From Prostheceraeus crozeri (Eukaryota; Platyhelminthes; Polycladida; Euryleptidae): 64,000 nt of DNA. Below the pieces are notes generated by a model. The model was not told where the DNA came from. It saw only the letters and a list, made by a program, of their open reading frames with translations, and ran no database searches. The DNA lies in assembly GCA_907163375.1 (NCBI GenBank), contig CAJQUW010005322.1, positions 1 to 64,000 on the forward strand, in the 5' to 3' direction. Positions 23,304 to 32,590 of this stretch are shown here, in pieces (position 1 is the stretch's first letter; each line of letters opens with the position of its first letter). The translations under genes and the position numbers were made by a program.

Positions 23304-26300
23304 TTAGCTATCACTCATCACGGGTTCGAAGAATTCACGCGAGTAGTCACAGCAGTAATCGATCAACAGGTGTTTCCGTTGCCGCATTGACCTTCTCACT
23401 GTGATCGCTTCGTCTTGACTGTTGTCAGCTGTCGAAGTACTGCGATCTTCTTTCTCCTCGTCCGTAGTAGTCATTGGATGAATAGCGACTGGGTCAGGTG
23501 GCATGTGTTCGGGGTGGTTGCTAATTGCTTCAATTGGTGGAAAGACTTGAGTGTCTGATTTGGGGAGCGGAGCGAGGTCCCGAGTTGACACGGAGTCGAT
23601 TTTACCGTCAGGTCGTTTCACGTAGGCATAGTGTTGGTTTGCTTCTATTAGTTCAACCTGCTCCACGAGTGGTTCGGACTTGGAGTTGCGTACATGGCGT
23701 TTCATGAGAACAGTTCCGGGGGACGTTAGCCAGTCGGGGAGGGTTGAGCCATTGGTCGATCGACGAGAGTATGAGAACAATTGCTCGTGGGGTGTTGAAT
23801 TAGTTGACGTGCAGAGAAGTGAACGTATGGAATGTAGGGCCTCAGGTAAAGCTTGCTCCCAGAGTCCTTTGCTCATACGTTTTCCTTCAATTACGAGGGT
23901 TATTGTCCGCCATATGATGCCGTTGTATCGTTCGCATTGCGAGTTTCCGGTGGGATGATAAGGGGTTGTCCTGCTGGTCGCCACTCCAAGGTTGGTGAGA
24001 AAGTTTTTCACGTCAGATGACATAAATGCTGCTCCTCTGTCGGAGTGCACGTACCCAGGCATCCCGAATATGGAGAACAGGAGAGAAAGGCATTTAATCA
24101 CTGATGTGGCACTGACATCTCGACACGGGTATGCAAAAGGAAAGCGAGAAAATTCGTCTATAATTGTTAAAATGTACTGATTGCCACTTTGACTGGCCGG
24201 AATCGGCCCTTTAAAGTCGATGTTCAGTCTCTCAAAAGCCGAGGTTGCTTTTACCAGCTTCGTGTTCGGGGGTTTGTAAAATTGAGGCTTGCAGCGAGCG
24301 CAGATCTCACAGTCCGAGGTTACGTGACGCACATCGTCCACAGAATACGGGAGGTTCTTACTTCTGACGAAGTGCAGCATTCGGACTACGCCTGGGTGTG
24401 CAAGGTCGTGGTGGAGCTGCTCGAGTTTTCTGGAAGTCGATAGGCCTACTGAGGCGCAGTGAGCGCGGGTGAGGGCGTCGGCTGGGATGTTCTCTTTTCC
24501 AGGTCTGTATTTGATTGTGTAAGATAGCGGTGATGACTCTATTCTCCATCTCTGTATCTTTTCGTTCTTGATTTTCGCAGCGGCGCGATTGTTGAACATG
24601 AAGGCCACACTTCTTTGATCAGTGTATAAGACGAAATGATTAGTCAGAAAGTGCCTCCATTTCCTTATTGACTCGACTATTGCGTATGCCTCCTTCTCCA
24701 CTATGTGATGTCTCCTTTCTGCATCGTTTAAGGACCGAGAGAAGAACGCTACTGGTCTACCTTCCTGAGTTAATGTGGCTGCGATAGTTTCGTCTGAGGC
24801 GTCTGTTTCGATTGTGAACGGGATGTCTTCTCTGATAACTTCAACGGTGATTTGAGATAGCAGTTCCTTCATGTCGTTGATTGCGTCGCGACACTCTTGG
24901 GATAATGGGAAATTCTGTGATTCTATCAAAGGTCGAATTTTCTTCGAGTAACCCGGGATCCACTTCGCGTAGTAAGCGAGTAGGCCAATAAGTCGTTGTA
25001 GGGACTTCTTTTCGTGCGGTATTGGGAGTTCCTGTAGTGGGCGTAGCCTTTCGGGGTCTGGTCGGAGGGTGCCTTCAGAGACTGAGTATCCAAGAATACT
25101 AACTTCTTGTAAGCCGTACCTGCATTTCTCGCGATTTATGGCTAGCCCCACTGCGTTCGAGGCTTTCCAGAAGCGTTCCAGGATCAAGTCGTGCTCCTCC
25201 TTATTGGCTCCGCAGACCGTCACGTCGTCAAGGTAAGCATAGGTCTCCTTTAGGTCCCAGCGTTTGATAATATCATTCATCACCCGTTGAAAGGCGGCGG
25301 CTCCATTCGTGACTCCCATGGGGATTCTTGTGAATTGGTAGGGCTGTCCTCCAGCCTGGAAAGCGGTGAACGGCCTTTCACATGGTTCTATTTCCACTTG
25401 ATAGTAAGCAGTCGAGAGATCGATTACACTGAAGAACTTATTCTTTCCGATTTTGTTCACGAGATCATGAATGTTGGGAAGAGGGAAGGCGTCCACATGT
25501 GTAAATCTGTTAATAGTTTGCGAGAAGTCGATGACCATTCGTTTCTTCTTGTTTTGATTGTGAGTTACGACTACCTGGGCGCGCCAGGGCGAACGACTGG
25601 GTTCGATAACATTATCTTTCAGAAGGCGTTGAATTTCTTTCTCTATGAACTGTTCGTCACTAGCGCTGAAGCGACGGGGCTTCGTGATTATAGGGTGGCA
25701 ATCTGGAGTTAGGTTGCTGAAGAGCTTTGGAGTCTCAACTTTCATTCGAGTGAGTGCGCAGAATTCGAGATTAGGTTTGTCACCGATCTTAAGGCTGGGC
25801 TCCGTGCCCCCAAGAGCGAAAGTGACAGCTTCGTGTCGCTGAAAGAAGGGAAGACCGAGGATGATGTCGTTGCACAGTTCAGGCAGAATGGAAAGTTCGA
25901 CGTTTTTGTATTCTCTTCCGAGTAACTTCACATTCGCAGAGCAGAATCCTTTTACATTAGTTGTGAGATTTGTGGATGCCATGGACACACAACTTGACCG
26001 CGGATTAACAGCAAGATTAAGTCTATCAACGAGGTTTTCGCAAATGTAATTACTGTCGATGCTTCCTGAGTCGATTAATGCTTTGATAGATTGGCCGTCG
26101 ATACTTGCGTTAACCGTGACAGGGGAGCGGCATGCCGCTGATACGAATGAGGCGGCAAGAGTAGTCGTTGGCGACGACTGAATGGCTGCTGATATTTGTG
26201 GCGATTTCTGTTTTGAGCGGCATACCTTTTGCCAGTGGCCCTTCTTGTCACACTTGTTGCAGGTAGAGTCGCGGGCCGGGCATTCTTGTCGTGGATGCCG

Positions 26301-27008
26301 TCTCATGCCGCAAAAGTAACAGAAGTCTTTTGTCCTTTGATTTAGACGTGTAGTGGCTAGAGTTTCATTCGGGTTGGCGATGCTGGGTGCGCTTTCATGA
26401 AGGCCTACCAGTGATTGTGTCTGGTGACTGTTGGCTTCACTGCTTAGTTGCCTGGTTTGCGTGTCGGTGTTGAAATTACTTGCATAAGATTCAGCGTTGC
26501 TTTGCGCTTGCTCGAGGGATTTAGCTTGTAGAATAGCGTCGTCCAATGATAGCTTCTTATTTTCAAGAAGTCTAGTACGAATAGCAGGAGACCGAAGTCC
26601 TCTGATAAAAGAGTCTCTGATGAATAAACGGCGATTTTCTTCGGCGGTAACGTTCTGGAAATTACAGTCACTAGCCAAATTGTTGAGAGCAAGGATGAAC
26701 TCATCCAAATTTTCTTCTAATTTTTGTACCCTCGAAGAGAGTAAATGACGCGCATATACTTCGTTAGGCGTCTTCAGGTAAGCCGAGTTGAGCTTTCCCA
26801 TAGCATCCGCGTAGCTCGTGCAGTCCTGAATGATATCGACCACGTTGGTACCTATGTGCAGGAATAACACCTCCAGTTCGTCTGGTTTGTGAGCCGCGAT
26901 TGTTGAGAGGAAGTAGGTGAAGTTCCTACTCCAGAGTTTCCAATGCTTGCCGCTAGAGGGCGTGTTTGGAGGAATGTCAAACTTTTCGGGACGTGTTATT
27001 CTATCCAT
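23304..27008 (-). CDS. Gag-Pol polyprotein of the LTR retrotransposon
   Basis: A single intact frame of 1,234 residues. It has an N-terminal gag-like region; two CCHC knuckles (CYFCGMRRHPRQEC, then CNKCDKKGHWQKVC) near residue 235-270; a retropepsin with ALIDSGSIDSNYI; an RT with SVIDLSTAYYQ and the YAYLDDVTVCG box; and an RNase H with IETDASDE. The integrase has a zinc-binding HHDLAHPG...CEICARC and a DDE core: NIDFKGP, YVHSDRGAAF and NSQCERYNGI. The domain order PR-RT-RH-IN places it in Ty3/Metaviridae. There is no chromodomain. All catalytic residues are present, so it could be active. The Met at 27008 lies 54 bp downstream of the LTR end, leaving a very short leader. Confidence 0.95.
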   Translation of the reverse strand: MDRITRPEKFDIPPNTPSSGKHWKLWSRNFTYFLSTIAAHKPDELEVLFLHIGTNVVDIIQDCTSYADAMGKLNSAYLKTPNEVYARHLLSSRVQKLEENLDEFILALNNLASDCNFQNVTAEENRRLFIRDSFIRGLRSPAIRTRLLENKKLSLDDAILQAKSLEQAQSNAESYASNFNTDTQTRQLSSEANSHQTQSLVGLHESAPSIANPNETLATTRLNQRTKDFCYFCGMRRHPRQECPARDSTCNKCDKKGHWQKVCRSKQKSPQISAAIQSSPTTTLAASFVSAACRSPVTVNASIDGQSIKALIDSGSIDSNYICENLVDRLNLAVNPRSSCVSMASTNLTTNVKGFCSANVKLLGREYKNVELSILPELCNDIILGLPFFQRHEAVTFALGGTEPSLKIGDKPNLEFCALTRMKVETPKLFSNLTPDCHPIITKPRRFSASDEQFIEKEIQRLLKDNVIEPSRSPWRAQVVVTHNQNKKKRMVIDFSQTINRFTHVDAFPLPNIHDLVNKIGKNKFFSVIDLSTAYYQVEIEPCERPFTAFQAGGQPYQFTRIPMGVTNGAAAFQRVMNDIIKRWDLKETYAYLDDVTVCGANKEEHDLILERFWKASNAVGLAINREKCRYGLQEVSILGYSVSEGTLRPDPERLRPLQELPIPHEKKSLQRLIGLLAYYAKWIPGYSKKIRPLIESQNFPLSQECRDAINDMKELLSQITVEVIREDIPFTIETDASDETIAATLTQEGRPVAFFSRSLNDAERRHHIVEKEAYAIVESIRKWRHFLTNHFVLYTDQRSVAFMFNNRAAAKIKNEKIQRWRIESSPLSYTIKYRPGKENIPADALTRAHCASVGLSTSRKLEQLHHDLAHPGVVRMLHFVRSKNLPYSVDDVRHVTSDCEICARCKPQFYKPPNTKLVKATSAFERLNIDFKGPIPASQSGNQYILTIIDEFSRFPFAYPCRDVSATSVIKCLSLLFSIFGMPGYVHSDRGAAFMSSDVKNFLTNLGVATSRTTPYHPTGNSQCERYNGIIWRTITLVIEGKRMSKGLWEQALPEALHSIRSLLCTSTNSTPHEQLFSYSRRSTNGSTLPDWLTSPGTVLMKRHVRNSKSEPLVEQVELIEANQHYAYVKRPDGKIDSVSTRDLAPLPKSDTQVFPPIEAISNHPEHMPPDPVAIHPMTTTDEEKEDRSTSTADNSQDEAITVRRSMRQRKHLLIDYCCDYSREFFEPVMSDS

Positions 27009-27042
27009 TGTCGGATAAGTCTAAGAATGACTTAATCAGATA

Positions 27043-27060
27043 TTCATCAAGCTGAATAAA
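27043..27060 (-). promoter_or_regulatory. Primer-binding site complementary to the element's own LTR
   Basis: One base after the 5' LTR (minus strand) comes TTTATTCAGCTTGATGAA. The LTR itself holds the exact complement, TTCATCAAGCTGAATAAA (27120-27103). The 18 of 18 match fits self-priming, as described for the Tf1/sushi group, rather than a tRNA primer. Confidence 0.6.
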
Positions 27061-27061
27061 T

Positions 27062-27165
27062 TGTGATACCTGAGAAAGCGACGACAGCGTGTTTATGTAG
27101 GTTTTATTCAGCTTGATGAAGAACACGTTATGAAACACAAATTCGAAAATGTTCATATCTCTATA
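27062..27165 (-). repeat. 5' LTR
   Basis: 104 bp, identical to 23060-23163. The segment 27103-27120 is complementary to the primer-binding site. Confidence 0.8.
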
Positions 27166-27480
27166 ACAGCAGGTTAAAACAATTATAACATAACAAAACA
27201 TAACAACCTGGTCTACAATTTCTGCAATTTCTGCACATCGTTAATGTCAAAATATCTTATATTCTCATCTAAATAAATTATCGGCCGACGGTCGTTATAA
27301 ACAGGTAAAATATAGAATTTGCCAAATTATTGAGGTCGTTACTCGCGTTAGACAGGAAGTCGTTATACACAAGTTTAATCATACATGATAGATAGGAATT
27401 CTATTTCGGTGCAAATTTTCGTAGTCGTTATAGACAGGAAGTCGTTAAATACAAGGTCGTTATAGGCAGGGACTACTGTA

Positions 27481-27689
27481 TAACGTTTGTCAATATGACA
27501 ATCTTAAAATCTCAAGTTCATACTGTGAAAACGCACACGTTCAAGAAACGAGCGCTTTCAGCATGGGAGGATAAGAGGTGTTGGATAGGACATAACACAT
27601 CTCTTCCACATGGACATCATGACACAAACATACCTCCACCCAAAAGAATAAAACTCACGCTACCACATTCAGGAGACGTCTTAGCATAA
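27481..27689 (+). pseudogene. polB: C-terminus of Polinton B PolB, displaced by insertion
   Basis: The short frame contains KKRALSAWEDKRCW, which matches the conserved K-x-A-L-S-x-x-D-D/E-K-R block at the extreme C-terminus of protein-primed PolBs. The second PolB of this window has SILEDKRCW at the same place. It continues 12403-15636 in the same reading frame once the 15638-27478 insertion and one copy of TA are removed. It ends in a short basic tail (PPPKRIKLTLP). Confidence 0.85.
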
Positions 27690-27867
27690 TCAACTTTAAC
27701 TCAGTATTTTGATGTTGCTTTTTGTAGATATACATGGTTGTTTTATGTGTTGCATTAGATTGTATTTCCTTGTAAATAGTTCCCTACAGTCAGCCCATTC
27801 CCCCTATAGCTGTGAAAAGACTTTTTCATACACATATTTTTATTTCAATAAACATATCATAATGACT

Positions 27868-29387
27868 TCACTTTGTTTTCCGAAACACTAAAGTTATGAG
27901 GGATTTAGTATCTTTGACATGGATGCACTCATGTAGACCATTTGTAATTTTGATAGAAATAGAGGGTATTGTTTGTTTGATAACAGGATGGTAGAAAATA
28001 GGTTGAAACATCTTCTCGACTATTCCATATAAAGCATCCTTATCATGAATGAAATCACGTAAAATGTGTTCTTTTTCCACGCCAACAGAAATAGGTAGAA
28101 TCAAATCACTTTGAATGTAAAGGTGCTGTTCATGTTTATCAAGTGTCATTGGTGTTTCTATACCAATCGTATGCGCAGCAGTAAACATATTTTGTAGCAT
28201 TGAAAAACCAAAGAGTTTTTTCAAATTTTTACTCAATTGACATTGAATGTCATCACCCAGTTTCAGAACAACGCGTTGATTTTCAATTGAAAACGAAATG
28301 TGGTGTGTCTTTACATCATATTTACTTTTCATCACATGCCTCAACTTCTGTTGTATATAAGGATTTACTACATGAATGAAGCTTTCAACTGTATGATATA
28401 GACGCGGCATTATATTGATAGCAACTTTAGATTCTTCATAAGACTGGTAAATTTTCTTGATGCGATCACCATAGATGTCCACCCACCATTCATCATTAAC
28501 TGAATCAGCTTTAGTGTGATATTCATGAGAAGCATAAACCAAACCGCTTCCATTAATAGGTGTATAATGTCTTACAAAATGACGCAAGGTTGGAGAGAAA
28601 TAAACTGTAAGTTTGTCATTATATTTCTGAATAACCAACTTATCTTTGTCCGCCATAATTTTCTCTCCATACTTCTTACCCACAGTCTCATTCCATCGTT
28701 TTACTAACTCAATAAGTGATAAAGGTTGAACACCACGCTTTTTCAAAATGATGCGTTCTTCACATTCTACAACATCTTCATCAAATATTTTAAATTTATA
28801 ATGAAATTTGTTGATTCGATTTGAATAAACTTTTTTAACATTTGCAGTAGCAATTGACGTTAGATGTAGTCCATGGCCAAAACCGAGATGTGGATAGAAT
28901 TCATTATCCAACCTCAGTGTAAGACCTTTAGTAAAAGAATGAATCGAAGGAACTGTCTCCCACTCCAATGATAGATAGTAAACTCATAAACTTTCTGATC
29001 CTTATTCTTCATGATGGAAGTATTACCACTGTTGAATGCCTTAATAATTTTCTCATTCCCAAATGGCTCATAAGAATCTGATTTTATCTGAATCCATTCA
29101 TAGTTCCACTTTCCATCTGACGTTAAATTGTATGGGAACTGGAATGCATTATTCATCGTTATTCCATCATGGGTGCGAGGAGTCAATATCATTTCTTCCA
29201 AATCATTCACATTCTGAATATTGCTATCATAGCAAATGCTGGAAACACCTACTTCCCATTCACCTTCTAGATGTAGTGAGCGATTTAATTCTACTCGAAA
29301 GTCTGATGGTTTATTATTAGGAAATTTATTCATAGAAGCATTACTGGGTAAGTAAATTAGAAACGAATCTCTATTTACACTTTCCAT
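27868..29387 (-). pseudogene. Polinton virion-type protein 1 (paralogue of the next gene)
   Basis: From ATG 29387 the protein starts MESVNRDSFLIYLPSNASMN and carries NKPSDFRVELNRSLHLEGEW then EVGVSSICYDS. That block is found in a family of uncharacterised animal proteins which, from general knowledge, occur beside Polinton capsid genes. A one-base frameshift near 28950 (after FTIYHWS) breaks the frame. The rest is open to 27868, giving about 505 residues in all. No signal peptide or membrane segment. The position at the end of the late block and the paralogue next door suggest a structural role such as vertex or fibre protein; that is inference. Confidence 0.6.
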
Positions 29388-29426
29388 ACTAATTACATTG
29401 GAAAATTATATTAGCATACTTTTGCA

Positions 29427-30824
29427 TTAACTCTTCATTCGGAAATGGAGTGTGATACTTGTTACAGCATCTTTATGAAAAGGAATCAACGCACCAGCAT
29501 CGTCATAAATTGCAATATCAATTTGTGGGATGTAGTTTGATTTCAGCTTTGTATAATGCACTTTCTGGAAAGTATGCTCAGATAAAATACTGCAGCTTTT
29601 TGGCTGGTATGGTATCATTGCTAGCAATGGAGCTTCAACATCTCCCAAACGTACATCTTCACCAATATTGGAATATATCTGAAAATAGTTAATACGACGC
29701 GATAGCGACATGTCTGCGCTAGCTTTGGTTGCAGTACCACTTTTAAAGATATTTTGATCAAAACCCAAAATGTCCATTAGAGTTTTATTCATAATTAGTT
29801 CAATACCTTTTCCACTTATAAAGAGAGACAAAGCACCTTCTTTTTCAGAAAATGAAATATGTTGCTCATTAATCACTTCATTTAAATAATCTACAACCAA
29901 TTTAACTGAAGTAATAATGCGAGGCATCAACACTCTTGTTTCATGTAAGATACCACCTAAAGGATCTATATGCTTTCTGTATAAAGATACGGACCATTCT
30001 GTATCAAATTGATTTGACCTTTCACATGGCAAATGTTGCATATCAAATTTTCCATGAACAGCTGCAGAACGAGGTCGTAAGAACTGATGAAAATCTTTTG
30101 AACAAACTAATACTAGATCATCATCATTTAATTTACTTATTGCAATATGATTAGATGATTTGATATAAGTCCATGTTGCCACTTGTTTACCATCAACACG
30201 AAGGAGATAATTAAATTTCTTCAATAATGTTTCAGGAGTCATGTTTGTCTTTCTTGGCTTAATCACAATCTTCTTCACCAACGTCTTCTCATTTCTTGGA
30301 ATAAGATCTACATAATAAGCTTCCTCTCGATATATTAACTGTTTATGACCACTTATGTGGTAATTAACGTTAAAATTATCATAGCTTGTTAAGGCGCTAG
30401 CGAGGTAACCTAAATCATTTCTTAAACTTGGACTTAAACCAACAATCCAATCTTTCTCAACTACATGATGTACATAATTATGATCATCATTGTGCGGAGT
30501 AAATTGGACAATATGTTTACACGCTTTATTCAGGAAATCATATATAAACTTTTTACATGATAAGAGATCTTTCTTTGGCCACTGTGGAATGTATACTCGG
30601 CAGCCCTTTTCACATTGGTAAGCAGCTGTGCGTCTCATATTAATAGTCATCACCTCATGATCAAAAGTATAGACACAGTTGCTATAAACAAGTTGAGTGA
30701 CACCCACTTCCCAATTCCCATTTAGCTGTTGTGTATGATCAATGGGAGTAGAAAAGAGTGCGGCTCGATTACTAGCAAATCTATTTCCGGCCGCATTGCT
30801 AAGCGAAATATGATAAAACGACAT
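29427..30824 (-). CDS. Polinton virion-type protein 2
   Basis: ATG 30824 is preferred because it begins MSFYHISLSNAAGNRF. The same frame is open further upstream but overlaps the divergent small genes. About 465 residues, intact. The N-terminal block (TPIDHTQQLNGNWEVGVTQL) aligns with the paralogous L-E-G-E-W-E-V-G-V block of the neighbour. A Cys pair (CEKGCRVYIP) follows, then mixed beta-rich sequence to the end. It is among the few unbroken late genes. Function unknown; probably a virion component. Confidence 0.65.
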   Translation of the reverse strand: MSFYHISLSNAAGNRFASNRAALFSTPIDHTQQLNGNWEVGVTQLVYSNCVYTFDHEVMTINMRRTAAYQCEKGCRVYIPQWPKKDLLSCKKFIYDFLNKACKHIVQFTPHNDDHNYVHHVVEKDWIVGLSPSLRNDLGYLASALTSYDNFNVNYHISGHKQLIYREEAYYVDLIPRNEKTLVKKIVIKPRKTNMTPETLLKKFNYLLRVDGKQVATWTYIKSSNHIAISKLNDDDLVLVCSKDFHQFLRPRSAAVHGKFDMQHLPCERSNQFDTEWSVSLYRKHIDPLGGILHETRVLMPRIITSVKLVVDYLNEVINEQHISFSEKEGALSLFISGKGIELIMNKTLMDILGFDQNIFKSGTATKASADMSLSRRINYFQIYSNIGEDVRLGDVEAPLLAMIPYQPKSCSILSEHTFQKVHYTKLKSNYIPQIDIAIYDDAGALIPFHKDAVTSITLHFRMKS

Positions 30825-30858
30825 TTTTATATTGGTGATCTGCAGCTTGCATAACATC

Positions 30859-31215
30859 ATGAAGACTTGGATTTTGGACTCTCTACAATATATCAGAGTT
30901 GATCGTAATGGAAACGTGCATTTCAAAAATTCTCATGGTCATACTGCAAGAGGTATTACATTAACATGGCGACAATTTGTTAACCTCAATGATATCATGA
31001 GGGATTTGGAATATTTTGAAACATTAAGATTCATCTCTTTAGGTGATCAAGTTTGGCTTCAACGTCGCAACAATGAAATTCTAATCTGTCATTCTCATTC
31101 CGCAAACTGTTTCTCATTTCGCAAATACAATTGGGAGAAGTATAGAAGATACGTACATCGCTCCATCATGACATTTATTCGTCGTGAGTTCATCGCCCTA
31201 CTATGCAAATCTTAA
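30859..31215 (+). CDS. Small basic protein, possible PC4-like nucleic-acid binder, copy 1
   Basis: ATG 30859 gives 118 residues. There are two similar halves: a strand pattern ending in GITLTWRQFVNLNDIMRDLE, and later an ISICHSH-like strand followed by FSFRKYNWEKYRRYVHRSIM. The order 'beta strands, G-I-S/T-L, then W/F-x-x-L helix' is reminiscent of the PC4/Sub1 single-strand DNA-binding fold. The similarity is weak and is offered as a hypothesis. It lies just upstream of a paralogue and a TBP-like gene on the same strand, opposite to the late genes. Confidence 0.5.
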   Translation: MKTWILDSLQYIRVDRNGNVHFKNSHGHTARGITLTWRQFVNLNDIMRDLEYFETLRFISLGDQVWLQRRNNEILICHSHSANCFSFRKYNWEKYRRYVHRSIMTFIRREFIALLCKS

Positions 31216-31237
31216 TCAGACATGACTACCACGCACC

Positions 31238-31600
31238 ATGAGTTCGAAATTAGATTCCCTACAACGTATTGAAACGGATCATGATCGAAACGTCTATTTC
31301 AAAGATTCAACTGGAAATGTGAGAAGAGAGTTTGCTTTATCTTATCGTCATTTTCAATCTCTACATCATATCATGAAGGATTTGAAATACTTCTATATGA
31401 AAAGACATTCACGTATTGGAAATCGCATCTGGTTGCGCGTCAACAATCGGCGAATTCAACTCTATCATTCCCAACTTCATACTAACTTCACATTTCATCA
31501 AGGTAGTTGGAAAAGTATAAAAGGAAGGTACATCGCTCAATTTACTCATTCTTTCATCATGAAGCGCCATCGCTACACCATCGTCAACATTCTCCGTCGC
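31238..31600 (+). pseudogene. Copy 2 of the small PC4-like protein, one-base deletion
   Basis: ATG 31238 (MSSKLDSLQRIETDHDRN) aligns along its length with the preceding gene: LDSLQ; the N-V-x-F-K block; H-I-M-K-D-L. At about 31510 the frame changes. The next frame resumes EKYKRKVHRSIYSFFHHE, matching EKYRRYVHRSIMTF of copy 1. Copy 1 has TGGGAGAAG where this has TGGAAAAG, so one base has been lost. The natural end of the protein cannot be placed because the TBP-like frame overlaps from 31559. Confidence 0.5.
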
Positions 31601-32103
31601 TTCAGACTCTACACCAAAATCGATCTCACAACATTACATCAACACCTTCCAAACAGCAAGTATTACCCGGGCCGACCTCAAATGTTAGTGGTGAAGATGA
31701 ACAATTCACGGAATCTTCAACTCTTCCCAAATGGAACTGTACAGATTCTCGGCGCCCTTTCTCATTTATCGGCGCAGTCAATGCGCTTAGAGCTACAAAG
31801 ACTACTACGTCGGATATGGAAGAGGGAGAGGTGTGTGATGTCGAATCTGACTGTGGACAATATGGTGATCTCTACTCAATTGAGTGAAAGTGTATCATTT
31901 TTGAAGATTCATACCAGCAGTTACAATTTGTGTTATGAACCCGAACTTTTCCTGCAGCTCTCATTAGTTGTTGGTTACCTGTGCATGTTGCAATCTTTCA
32001 TAATAGTAAAGTGATCATTACTGGACTAAAATCTCATTTGCAAGCAAATGTGATCCTAGACTATCTCATCGAGTATGTACGTACCCAGCGGATTGTAAAA
32101 TAA
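31559..32103 (+). pseudogene. TATA-binding-protein (TBP) homologue encoded by Polinton B
   Basis: Two TBP repeats are visible. Repeat 1: IDLTTLHQHLPNSKYYPGRP, then LVVKMNNSRNLQLFPNGTVQ and ILGA. This parallels the L-D-L / N-A-x-Y / F-x-S-G / T-G-A pattern of TBP. Repeat 2: LTVDNMVISTQL, LCYEPELFLQL and, after a one-base shift near 31975, VHVAIFHNSKVIITGLKS, which parallels N-I-V-x-S / Y-E-P-E-L-F / I-F-x-S-G-K / T-G-A-K. Of the four DNA-intercalating Phe positions, three appear kept; the first of repeat 1 is Pro (G-R-P). About 180 residues is the size of the TBP core alone. ATG 31559 is inside the preceding frame. It may direct transcription of the late genes; inferred from homology. Confidence 0.75.
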
Positions 32104-32128
32104 AAAACAATTTTCCAACATGATGTTT

Positions 32129-32578
32129 TTATTTCAAATCATGATAGAACTTACAAATCATTTTTTCATTAGAGGATGGATTACATGAGAAGTTTTGAAT
32201 AACAGATACAAATCGAGATACATGTAAACGTTTTAAGATGAAGTACAGTACAAAAGCACCACACGTTGATGAAAGTGGATATTGTAGTATGCGTTCATTT
32301 CGCTGATATTGACGCGTATGTTTTCTCAACCACTGCTGTGTTGGTATATTTGGAGGTTGAGCAAGAGAGTCAAATAGTTCACCACGTCGGTCTTCTCCAA
32401 TAAAGATCGCTTTCCAATGCTCACCGCCTAAATTCTGCGAATGAGTGTTTAGCACAATAAAGATGGGATAGTGATTTACTGCAGGTGGTAAGGTATCGAG
32501 TGAATAGACATTATCGAAAGCTTTCAACGTCGCTTCGTCTGCATTACGCTGTACTTTAGTCTTAATATCGTCACGCAG
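32129..32578 (-). CDS. Adenain-like cysteine protease
   Basis: Adenovirus-protease/Ulp1-type fold. AFDNVYSLDTLP at the N-terminus is followed by the catalytic His in LGGEHWKAIFI, the acidic residue in ELFDSLAQPP, Gln in ILQYPL and the nucleophile in SSTCGAFVLYFIL. All four active-site positions are present. It would mature the virion proteins. The frame is open from about 32578 but has no ATG before LKAFDN (only TTG at 32527), so the start was lost or lies across a splice. It is closely packed behind the capsid gene, as is usual in Polintons. Confidence 0.85.
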   Translation of the reverse strand: MRDDIKTKVQRNADEATLKAFDNVYSLDTLPPAVNHYPIFIVLNTHSQNLGGEHWKAIFIGEDRRGELFDSLAQPPNIPTQQWLRKHTRQYQRNERILQYPLSSTCGAFVLYFILKRLHVSRFVSVIQNFSCNPSSNEKMICKFYHDLK

Positions 32579-32590
32579 TCAACCAACTCA

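Larger units (their letters stand above)
23060..27165 (-). mobile_element. Ty3-like LTR retrotransposon with very short LTRs
   Basis: Identical 104 bp direct repeats (23060-23163 and 27062-27165) flank one 1,234-codon gag-pol frame on the minus strand. Identity of the LTRs and the open frame point to a recent insertion. The LTR ends in CA, but the start (TATAGAG) is not TG. The bases just outside the upstream LTR would extend it to TGTTATAGAG. No matching target duplication was found (TCCTG and ACAGC). LTRs near 100 bp are known in the Mag group. Between the frame end and the 3' LTR lie imperfect ~50 bp repeats with ATCATCACGA and GAAGAATTCACAC. Confidence 0.8.
15638..27478. mobile_element. 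Tigger/pogo-type element with further nested insertions
   Basis: The left end reads CAGTAGTCCCTGTCTATAAC and the right end, on the complement, CAGTAGTCCCTGCCTATAAC: near-perfect inverted termini. TA is duplicated on both sides (15636-15637 and 27479-27480), as in Tc1/mariner/pogo elements. Subterminal copies of a 'gtcgttata-g-caggt' phrase recur at both ends (15650-15715; 27288-27475). The leftward transposase at 19127-20162 is the likely original gene. The rest of the 11.8 kb is later arrivals: an RT element (16456-19105), a second Tigger (about 20262-21488), a dispersed repeat (about 21550-23040) and an LTR element (23060-27165). Confidence 0.8.
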
